From assembly GCA_023014365.1 (NCBI GenBank), contig JAEBUN010000001.1, positions 620,001 to 684,000 of the forward strand: a stretch of DNA of 64,000 nt, given 5' to 3'. Below are positions 55,901-64,000 of the stretch, piece by piece. The stretch is from Lepiota brunneoincarnata. Taxonomy: Eukaryota > Basidiomycota > Agaricomycetes > Agaricales > Agaricaceae. A program made the position numbers and the translations under genes. Every line of letters starts with the position of its first letter. Position 1 is the first letter of the stretch. The notes beneath the pieces are model-generated. The model worked only from the letters and a program-made list of their open reading frames with translations, did not search any database and was not told the origin of the DNA.

Positions 55901-56792
55901 TGATGACACTGGAACAAAAGAACTATTGGACATCTATGAAATGTATGTCAAGGGAATTGACAGAGCAACTGACTAACATTATTATTTACCCACAGACAAT
56001 ACCATGCAGGCACAGAAAAGATCCTTGTCTGGCTGTTTGTGAGTGCAAAGGACTGAGGTCATGCTAGGGAGGTCTATTGTGATCTCAAGCCTTGTGGGGG
56101 TGTCAATCTAGTTCACATCAAACACTTGTTCAGGGTAGAGAGGAAGATCCAGGTAAGTCCAACAGTGGTCATGCTACAAAGCCAATAAGTTGGTAAGATA
56201 TACCAGGTGATAGCACCCCACTCCTTTCACCCATTTCACATGTATTCCAGCAGTGTTTTGGAGGCTGGTGACTTGGAATTGTTACTACATGATGGTTATC
56301 TGTATGTCATGATAGTATCCAATTAGGTGGAATGATTACACATACTTCTAATTTGAGTAACTGCCCATTTCATATTAAACACCCTTAGTGATTTGCATAG
56401 CAACTGAGCAGGTCTATATTTGTTAGAGGCAGTAATTTGAGAGTGGTAGTGCTTACACTAGTAGTAAATATGAACCCCTGCTCATTCATTGTGGGAGAAG
56501 ATTGATATGCCAGTACAAAAGATCTATGGTCAATAATTGTGCTGTGATAAAAATGTCTGGGTACAATGAGATGGATGAAAATTGAACAAGGTGGAAACTA
56601 TATGAGAGGTTAGCAGAAAAATCTATGTTGCAATCAGATCAACTCAACATGTACTGCTTACTTCTCAGTTTACCATGCCTGAGCAATCTGTTTTCCTTGG
56701 CTGCTGCCACTACAGGGATAGCAAAGGAGGTAGGTGACTTTCAATAATGTTTTTGTCACAGTTGCACACCAATTCTACAGGGCCTAGGGGTA
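52901..56792. other. CpG-poor stretch without recognisable genes
   Basis: About 3.9 kb rich in TG and CA and very poor in CG, unlike the NLR part of the window. Short frames (for example the acidic, Gly-rich one around 53800-54060) show no domain. The composition suggests old, methylation-decayed repeat sequence. No element ends could be placed. Confidence 0.45.
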
Positions 56793-57047
56793 ATGAAATG
56801 TATCTTGATGGTGCCAGAAACTACCATAAAATGTAAAAGAGAAGAAGAAAATGAGGAGTCAGGCTGGCCACAGACTCAAAAGAAACAGAAACTTGTGAGC
56901 AGCAGGTCTAAGATAAAAAGCTGGGACTTACAGAGTTTTCAGGAAGTCAGTCCAGCCAACAGTAGTAATCTGAGTGTCAATTCAGACAGAGGTGCCTTTG
57001 CCATAGTGAGTAACCTGTTTCACATTAGTACAGAAGGATCCTTCTGA
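56793..57047 (+). pseudogene. Probable N-terminal part of the F-box-like gene, out of frame
   Basis: An 84-residue frame with a charged, nuclear-signal-like start (KREEENEESG, QKKQKLVSSRSKIKSWDL) and the stretch SVNSDRGAFAIVSNLF. It ends two bases before the F-box ORF and reads in a different frame. A third frame (KDPSDHEVAAHLTARFG) bridges the two, which suggests two small indels. Confidence 0.35.
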
Positions 57048-57049
57048 CC

Positions 57050-58159
57050 ATGAAGTTGCAGCACACCTTACAGCTAGATTTGGGATTGTATCCTCTGGAG
57101 ATGTGGTTGAAGATTTTCAGCTATAATCTGGATCTTATGGCATTGGCATTGGTGTTCATGCATAATAAGAGCTTGACTGCTAACATCATTTATGCATATT
57201 GTTCTTGTATCATCAAAAGACATGTCTTGTGGGAAGGAATGGGTGGCTCAGAGTTCACCCTGGTCAGGGATGTTGCAGAATCAGATGTCACTTTCCTCTT
57301 GCAAGTTTATCCATTGGTTAGGCTCTCTGGTCTCAATTGCAACCTCTTCAACCTACTTAGGTTCTCCCAGAGTATCTATGCAATCATTTGCAACACCCTG
57401 CAGATTTTCACCATCTCTGTTAAGGTCTACAATGATGAGAGCAAGTTGCTGGAGAATCCAAGAATGGCCATCAGCTTCTCTAAACTCCTTGCTGTTGCTA
57501 CCAACACAAGATACATTAAACTAACCAGTGACTCCAGGACTGGCCAACCACTTATTAGACTTCAAATTGCCTCAATGGTCACAGATGTGCCACCTGTCAT
57601 CAAGGTTTATCCACAGATTTGCTCTGTGACCATCAGGTCCAGAATATGGGGCAGTCAAGTATTACATCACATCCTGTCTCCACTACTGGCTAATTCCTTG
57701 GTAGAGATATTGCACCTAGTCTATGACAGTAATGATGATGAGGCTTTTCTCAATTGGGACCAGATATGCTTACTGAGCCTTATGAGCCTCAGTCTGACCA
57801 GCAACTACTACATTCCTATCCCATCTCCCCTGTTGACCTATCATCCCTGTCTTTCATCAATCACCATAAGAAACCACTATCCATTTCCAAAAGGCAGGGA
57901 TGTAGAAGCTATCAGCAAAGTCAATACAATACCACCCTTGCTCAAAGAGCTCTGTGTGATGCCAGACACATACTGGATATCAGAAGAAAGTTTGGACCTT
58001 CAGCTACTTGAGATCTCTCTACCCACATTCTCCAATGATTATTGGTCACATGATTTCTGCAAGGGTGTTTCATCTGCAACATTGGTGCTGGGGGGTATCC
58101 AACATAAGCATACTGTAGGGACACCCTCTCGGCTATGTGGGGACATTGCGATTATCTAG
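57050..58159 (+). CDS. F-box-like protein with LRR-like body
   Basis: A 369-residue open frame. Residues 10-45 read LGLYPLEMWLKIFSYNLDLMALALV, an F-box-like motif (LP-x-E-x-W-x-x-IF-x-YL-x-x). The body has spaced Leu/Ile-rich segments (LVEILHLVYD, LLSLMSLSLTSNYY, LSSITIRN, LKELCVMP, LQLLEISLPT) typical of Agaricomycete F-box/LRR-type proteins, which are substrate adaptors of SCF ubiquitin ligases. An upstream frame (56793-57047: KCKREEENEESGWPQTQKKQ, then SVNSDRGAFAIVSNLFHIST) looks like the N-terminal part of the same gene but is not in frame. The gene may therefore be frameshifted or the start may be later. The long open frame in a CpG-poor setting is notable. Confidence 0.5.
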   Translation: MKLQHTLQLDLGLYPLEMWLKIFSYNLDLMALALVFMHNKSLTANIIYAYCSCIIKRHVLWEGMGGSEFTLVRDVAESDVTFLLQVYPLVRLSGLNCNLFNLLRFSQSIYAIICNTLQIFTISVKVYNDESKLLENPRMAISFSKLLAVATNTRYIKLTSDSRTGQPLIRLQIASMVTDVPPVIKVYPQICSVTIRSRIWGSQVLHHILSPLLANSLVEILHLVYDSNDDEAFLNWDQICLLSLMSLSLTSNYYIPIPSPLLTYHPCLSSITIRNHYPFPKGRDVEAISKVNTIPPLLKELCVMPDTYWISEESLDLQLLEISLPTFSNDYWSHDFCKGVSSATLVLGGIQHKHTVGTPSRLCGDIAII

Positions 58160-58483
58160 GTACAGTGGTAATTGGGCTCACTCTTTATCTCTCTCTATTT
58201 ATTCTTATCTTACACATAATTCTTTCCAACTTCACACTCATTTTACATAGAAAACTCGCTCATTTACACTCTCGGTCTCTCATTTACATACCATAGCACT
58301 CCTTTTATTCCCAATCTTCGTAGAAACACGGACATGTAGAACCTTTAAAATATGTGCCTTGTAGTTACCAAATGGATGTCTTTTACCCCTGAGAACTCAT
58401 AGCAGCCTTACACTTGGAGCCCACCGCGAGGGGTGGCTAGCTCATAACCACACTCCTTCTCTATCCCTATGATCCTTACAACA
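58160..58483. other. Leader region of the second retroelement, no LTR identified
   Basis: The sequence before the gag-like frame contains TTGGAGCCCACCGCGAGGGG (58416-58435), the kind of position and composition seen around primer sites of fungal LTR elements. No matching 5' LTR boundary was found. Confidence 0.25.
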
Positions 58484-58689
58484 TGGCAGACCAACCAAGA
58501 GTCCAGACATGGTCACAGTCAAGGCTTCCATCCCAGCGAAGTCAATCTTCCAAGAGCACGAAGTGTCGATGACCATCAGGAGCAGGACCTACAGTGACCA
58601 CATCATTGTCAGACCAAGAGACATTACGAGGCCATGCATGAAAGGCCTTACTCCTCACCTCAACACTGCCAGTAACACCAACCCCTCAA

Positions 58690-60500
58690 ATGGCCTCAGT
58701 ATCAACTCCAGGAGGTATGATGGCCATGCCAGCCCCAGGAACCAAGCGTGCACCAGAGTTCAACCCCAAACATCCTGAGGAGTTGAAGGAGTTCTTCGAG
58801 GAGTTTGAACAGCAGGCGAGAGCATGTGGGTTGGATAAAGCAGAGAAAGCAAAGATGGTGGTGAAGTATACAGATACCAAGATGAAACAGTTCTGGAAGA
58901 GTCTTGAAGGGTATGAACAGGACTACGGAATACTAAAGAAAGAGATTTTAGAGTCATACTCAAAGACATCCCTTGGAGGGAAATATTCAGTCAATCACTT
59001 ACTCAGGTTCATTGAGGCAGTGGCAGACAAGGATATTGAGGATGAAGATGACCTAAACAAGTATTATCATAAGCTCTGGCCTATGGTGTCTGACCTTATC
59101 AACTCCAAAAAGATTACCATGTTATGATCCGTGCTCCTTCTGTATCCGAGGATAACTGGAGACGGCCTTCAATCACTCTACAAGGTGTCCGAGATGGTTG
59201 GCCTTATAGAGCTTAGTGGATCGCGCTCAATGAGATAACGAGGGAAGACGCCAAGTTAAGGCAGAGAGGTAAACGACCGCTGTTAACAAGATTAAAGCTT
59301 AGGGCTTTAATCTCTACTTGTACAGGCCTTATATACCTATGAGGTGCTATATACTCGTTATAGGTTACTTGGCTGTTCTACTGGTCGTGCGCAGTCCTGA
59401 CCATGATGCACATCCTGGCTGATGGCATCCTAGTGTTATTTATATTACAATGAGCCAGTACTCTTGCTACTGCTGTGCGATGTTCCATCGCTTTCCTCTG
59501 ACTCATAATCTTCTTCTCCCGATTGTATCTCCATGGAGTCCTCTCCGTTCTCGCTCTCCATTCTCTCAGTGCTTCCATCCGTATCGGAGGTTGGGTCGGT
59601 TGATCCATGGTTATCTTCCTCGTCCTCGGGGTATTCCAATATATCCTCCAAGGTTATCTCCATTCCTGCTTCTCTTGCCAGGTCCTGCATGGCGGTATAG
59701 TATTCCCCTTCCTCGTCTTCGTATTCTTGTGCCCGTAGTTGGTCTGTAGTCTCCTGTACCCATCTTGTAAAGTCGAACAATAATTCTTGTTCCTCCCGGT
59801 CTGGACTGTTCATAACATACCATGGATGAAGGTGATCGCTACTTTTGGAAAGGACTTTCCCTCAGCACTTGATGCACCATCTGGGATTGACTTGAAAAGG
59901 AGGACAGTAACCTGGACTGTTTGCAGATCCCCAAAATCAAGAAAGTACTGAAGGCAGGGAGATTTGTGTTTTTGAAGGAAGCAGTAGATGAAGAAGAGTT
60001 ATGGGAACGAAGGATGAGGAAGAGTTTGAAGAAACAAGGGAAGGGAAAGAAGAGACAAGAATGGAGTAGTAGTGAGGAGTTGGAGGAGTCATCTGTTGAG
60101 ATGTCGACAGATGAAGAGTCCAGTGAGGAAGAGGGACAATGACAATATAGGCGAAAGGCTGGAAAAACAAAGAAGGAGGTGAGAACAAGGAAGGTAAAGG
60201 TTGAAGAGGAGAAGGAAAAGAAGAAGGGAGGAGTGATGGATGAGGTCGAAGAACTCACAAGGAAACTACATGGGCTAGAGGTAACCAATGCAACATACAT
60301 GGCAACTTACGCCCAGCTAGTTTTGGTAGCCCCAACTGTTGCCAAACACATTTCACTACCAGCACAATGGATACTGACAGCATCAACAACAGCCTTCATG
60401 CGAAATCAGCCAGGATGTGGGGTGCCCATGACACCCCAGAACTACACATGCCTCATGTGTAAAGATCCCTCACATAGGCTTTGAGCATGCCCCATTGCAG
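58690..60500 (+). pseudogene. Gag of the second retroelement, split by a solo LTR
   Basis: The first part (58690-59119) reads PEFNPKHPEELKEFFEEFEQ and LLRFIEAVADKDIEDEDDLN, a capsid-like helical domain. After the solo LTR the gag continues (59818 onward) with a Lys/Glu-rich linker (RKSLKKQGKGKKRQE, SSEELEESSVEMSTDEESSEE). It then reaches a zinc knuckle CLMCKDPSHRL-x-AC (C-x2-C-x4-H-x4-C), in which one residue is replaced by TGA at 60482-60484. It is inactive. Confidence 0.7.
59120..59817 (-). mobile_element. Solo LTR of the chromodomain Ty3 family, 698 bp, duplication TACCA
   Basis: The same length and nearly the same sequence as the LTRs at 30494-31191 and 39645-40342, in the same orientation. 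The target duplication TACCA lies at 59115-59119 and 59818-59822. It results from recombination between the two LTRs of a former full element. It carries a copy of the acidic tail of the third ORF. Confidence 0.95.
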
Positions 60501-61147
60501 CTGAGTATGTTTGAGCAGATCAATTACTTATCCTAGCTGGAGGGTACCATGTGCATGGAGATGGCTCGCATATTGAACAACATCCAGGAGGGTTCAAAGG
60601 AGCTATAGATCAGAGGTAGGGGGGACCACTATGGGCAACCCCCAGTGCAAGTATAACACCACCGGTACCAGCCCCAACCCCTTCATCCATACCACTTACC
60701 TCGTATGTTTCAGCACAAGAGATGGAGACTGGAGAAGAAGGATTTGTGTGGGGAGCAATAGTTGGGTTGGAGGAGTTGGGAAATGAGAAGAAGTCAGAAG
60801 TGGAAGGGATGGTGATGACGAGAGCACAAGAGAAGAGAGGAGCTGGGAAGAGTAGTGAAGAGTCAGCAGAGACTAGGGAAGAAGGATGAAAGGAGGAAGC
60901 AGCCAAGATGCACCTAGCATACAAACTCAAGTTGAAAATCTCAAGCACATCAATAACGCAAGGGATCTACAAATGCATACTTGAAGCTGAAGTCCCTAAA
61001 GTCACCGTAAAGGAGTTACTATCAATCAGTGGGGACCTTCACAAACTCATGATTGACAACACATGTACACAGAAAGCTCCAACGATGGGAGCTGTTGTAG
61101 CAGCAGTACCTGGGATGTCACTCGAGTTTACAACACCACTTTGAGAG

Positions 61148-61573
61148 GTGGAAGTGACAGTGAAAGGGACAGAGGGAAAGAGAGCAGTTGAGATGGGACT
61201 GTTGGACAAAGGGTCAGAGATCGTATTGGTGAGACAGGATTTATGTGATGAGTTGGGGATAAAGGTGAATAGGGCAAGGAGGATGGTAATGCAGACAGCG
61301 AATGGTGGGAAGGAGAACCTAGAGGGTTGTGTCAAGTGGTTGGAGATCATGGTAGGAGGTTTGAAGACATTTGCACATGCATTTGTTGTGAAAATGGCAC
61401 CATATTGGTTGTTGTTGGGAAGGCCCTGGCAACAAGGAGTGAGGTTGGGGAAAGTAGAGCAGGAGGATGGTAATGTTGAGGTAGTGGTGACGGACCCAGT
61501 GGGGAAGGAAAGAAAGGTGGTGGTGCCAACAAGAGAGAGAGAGTGGAGGAGAAGACAAGGAAAGGATTGGTAG
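61148..61573 (+). pseudogene. Retropepsin-like protease of the second retroelement
   Basis: A 141-residue frame with LLDKGSEIVLVRQDLCDELG and later WLLLGRPWQQG. This is the retropepsin pattern in which the catalytic triplet D-[ST]-G is expected; here it reads DKG. The second conserved hydrophobic-hydrophobic-G motif (LLLG) is intact. The replacement should abolish activity. Confidence 0.65.
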
Positions 61574-61731
61574 TAATGAGGGGAATAGAGGATGAAGGAG
61601 TATGGAGGATCTGTGGAGGAGACAACATGTTAACAGGGGCAATCCTCTCATCGACTTTCACTTACAACATTGAGGCCCACTGCCTAGCTTACAAAAAGGT
61701 TGCCAACAAAGTCTGACCAGTACCAGCAACA

Positions 61732-63330
61732 ATGCCTAGCAACTACCAAATTATCAGAAAGGTACCTGAAGAACCCTTATTGACCTTACCTGTGTTACCA
61801 GTCCTTCCACCTCCATTTCGGCCAGGAATACACCTTATGCAGGACATGATGGACAAGCTAGTGATATTTTCAAATGACTTCTTGTGGCCAGAGGAAAAGA
61901 AACTGGTGGCGCAGATACTGTTGAACAACAAGTTGGGCCTAGCATGGGACAAGACAGAAAAAGGCCGATTTCGCAAGGACTACTTCACTCCTGTCAAAAT
62001 TCCAGTCATCAAACATATCCCATGGACTAGGAAATCCTTACCCATTCCCCCTGGGCTTCGTGAAAAAGTAATTGGGCTTATCAAACAAAAGATTGAGACT
62101 GGGGTATACAAGCCATCATACAGCTCCTACAGGCATCAGTGGTTTACTGTGGCAAAGAAGGATGGCAACATACGGATCGTGCATAACCTGACACCCCTCA
62201 ACACAATCATGATTCGAGACTCCCAAAGCCCCCCTCTGATATATCTCTATGTGGAGCAATGTGCAGCACGAGGCATCTACTCAGGACTAGATATCTTTGT
62301 GGGGTATGATCACCAAACCCTGGCAGAGCCCTCTTGAGACTTTACCACCTTCAATACGCCTCTAGGAACAATGAGGCTAACAGTACTACCCCAAGGATGG
62401 ACAGGCTCAGTTGGGATCTTTCACAACGACATTGCCTTCCTCTTGAAGGAGGAAACAGAGACAGCCCCAAATTTTCTAGACGACATTACTCTATTAGGCC
62501 CAAAAACGCGTTACAAAAAACTAGATGGCACTTACTGTTACCCAAGTTAGGGGTTCGCTCTTGAGTAGCACGGAGTTTGACACAGGATGTCTATACAGAC
62601 TTGGTCCTGTCCTACTAAACGTGACTTGGAGATGACGGAGCACTATAGTCCAGCCGGTTTTAAGGGCAAAGAGATATAGGAGGCAAGAACTGTATAACAC
62701 TAAGATAAGGATACAAGGTATTGTACTGTATCCTTATATACTTCTAAGTGTGGCTATACTCCCACTATAATAGTCCAGACCAAGGTAACTATGAGTCAGA
62801 GATAAGAGACATGAGGCATGTGGTAAGAATCGTCCTTCTGATGTACACTACTGATAGTTTCATAGTGACATGGGAAATGTAGTTAAAAATAACTGTCCTT
62901 CTGATGGAATTCTGATAACACTTACGAGGTCCTAGTGGAGAACCCAGGCATTTGATGATTCTTGTGGGAACATGTGATTGACCTAAATCGGGTACTGCAC
63001 AGACTCAAACATGCAGGAGTGACAGTATCAGCAAAGAAACTCCAGCTGTGCTTACCAGAAATTGTGGTGGTGGGGAGACTGTGTACATATGAAGGGCAGA
63101 GACCAGATGAGGTGACAGTGGAGAAGGCATTGAGGTGGCCAGAGTGCAAGAATGTGTCAGAAGTACAAGGATTTCTGGGGATGGCAGGAATGGTCAGGAA
63201 TTGGATCAAGTCATTTGCAAAGATATGTGAACCACTCACCAAGTTAACATGAGGAAAACGAGAGGAGTTTAGATGGGAGGAGGAACATAAAGTGGCAATG
63301 GAGGAAATAAAGCAGAAGGTTGTGACGTGG
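61732..63330 (+). pseudogene. Reverse transcriptase of the second retroelement, split by a solo LTR
   Basis: The frame from 61732 reads IPPGLREKVIGLIKQKIETG, SSYRHQWFTVAKKDGNIRIV and GIYSGLDIFVGYDH, then a stop at 62335. In another frame follow DFTTFNTPLGTMRLTVLPQGW and NFLDDITLLG (the LDD of the active-site motif). At 62536 a solo LTR interrupts. The sequence resumes at 62926 with EVLVENPGI, HRLKHAGVTVSAKKLQL and EVQGFLGMAGMVRNWI (the RT thumb and connection), then LTKLT-stop and degraded RNase H start. It is non-functional. Confidence 0.8.
62536..62920. mobile_element. Solo LTR, 385 bp, 5-bp duplication CTTAC
   Basis: It begins TGTTACCCAAG and ends TTCTGATAACA (TG...CA). The target duplication CTTAC lies at 62531-62535 and 62921-62925. 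Removing it joins KLDGTY to EVLVENPG in the reverse transcriptase frame. It is a third LTR family in this window. Confidence 0.85.
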
Positions 63331-64000
63331 ATACACCAATTTCACACCTATACATGAATTCCATACTCCGGAACGATTCTCTACATAGAATCATTGGCTA
63401 TATCATTAAAGAACCCTATAGAGGATTGGTACTATGTCCTGTAGTAGCCAGTTCGACCGAACAGAGGATATTCAAGCCTCAGAAGTGTTCAAACCAGCTC
63501 ATTATCACTAAGCTTAGTGAACCAAGCTATCAGAATGCTCTCCAGAGGGATTCTGGACTTTACATAGCCTATCAAGTATACTCCGGTCGCATCAAGGGAC
63601 CTTACTAGCAGTTTTCTGATGAACTCGGATTCGTTGGAACCTAAAGAATATACATAGCAGCTGTCGCAGGGGTATTACGCCCATAGCGAGCCCAGTAATG
63701 ATGACCGGACCACAGAACGGAATGTCCAACGTTTGGGAGGTGACACCCGATGCCCAAAACCCTAGACATATCAAAGACTCATAATTAACAAGTACTTTGT
63801 GGGTCCCAGCACCTCGGCATACTGCCTGACTGAGATTAATTACAATGGATCAAGGGATTGTACATATGCCATACATTCCGATCATAATTAATCCAGAGGT
63901 TTAACACGCTTGCGTGGATGCAGAATAATGCAGACGAGCACAGAACACATCTGGCTGGATTGCCATTCATCAATCAGAGAAAAACCCATAACCCAGGGCA
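63331..64000. other. Terminal stretch without a recognised gene
   Basis: Homology to the retroelement stops at about 63330. A 93-residue open frame at 63327-63608 shows no domain. Nothing else is supported. Confidence 0.3.

Larger units (their letters stand above)
58484..63330 (+). mobile_element. Decayed Ty3-type retroelement, interrupted by two solo LTRs
   Basis: In order: gag (58690-60500, split by the LTR at 59120-59817), protease (61148-61573), and reverse transcriptase with the start of RNase H (61732-63330, split by the LTR at 62536-62920). Stops and frameshifts separate the pieces. No integrase and no own LTRs are seen, so it is truncated at the right or runs into unrelated sequence near 63330. 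It is a different lineage from the chromodomain element at 30-40 kb. Confidence 0.75.

Noticed and set aside
1..64000. CRISPR arrays, bacterial operons or ribosome-binding sites
   Set aside because: Spliceosomal introns and fungal transposons show that the DNA is eukaryotic. No regularly spaced short repeats were seen.

Overview
The window reads as a repeat-rich accessory region of a filamentous fungus, most likely an Agaricomycete (Basidiomycota). Introns are 45-61 nt with GT(R)NGT donors, NACHT proteins and fungal PARP-like proteins are duplicated side by side, and the mobile elements (chromodomain Ty3 elements, hAT, Tc1/mariner) are of fungal type. I cannot name the genus from sequence alone.

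The host content is one repeating theme. Six NACHT P-loop NTPase (NLR-like) paralogues lie on the plus strand and share a five-exon structure that I derived by comparing the copies: A 5487-7890, B 10232-12602, C 13529-15931, D 18210-20614, E 40914-43293, F 45188-47588. Two further relics lie at 48.6-49.2 kb and 52.6-52.9 kb. Only E (722 aa) and F (732 aa) are open from end to end. B has a single nonsense codon, A and D have two indels each, and C has many lesions. Facing them on the minus strand are broken copies of a PARP-like ADP-ribosyltransferase gene, best preserved at 49.7-51.0 kb, and broken or chimeric copies of a NAT10/Kre33-type RNA cytidine acetyltransferase gene. The longest of these is 1157-4965, and at least eight further fragments occur. 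The locus therefore grew by repeated duplication and rearrangement of an NLR / PARP-like / NAT10 block.

The middle (27.1-40.8 kb) is a set of nested insertions. A hAT element (27135-40787, 8-bp target duplication) sits in the 5' flank of NLR-E. A chromodomain Ty3/gypsy element (30494-40342, 5-bp duplication, near-identical 698-bp LTRs) sits inside the hAT transposase gene. A Tc1/mariner element (32004-33608, TA duplication) sits inside the third ORF of the Ty3 element. The Ty3 gag and pol are open. Its primer-binding site matches its own LTR transcript start, which suggests Tf1-like self-priming.

The right end (53-64 kb) differs. A CpG-poor stretch without recognisable genes is followed by an open F-box-like ORF (57050-58159). 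After it comes a decayed second Ty3-type element on the plus strand, cut by two solo LTRs (59120-59817 and 62536-62920), each with a 5-bp target duplication. Further insertions with target duplications are a 731-bp LTR-like element (25795-26525), a 320-bp solo LTR (26694-27013) and a 338-bp TA-flanked MITE (48765-49102).

All calls come from reading the sequence and comparing copies by eye. No database search was run.
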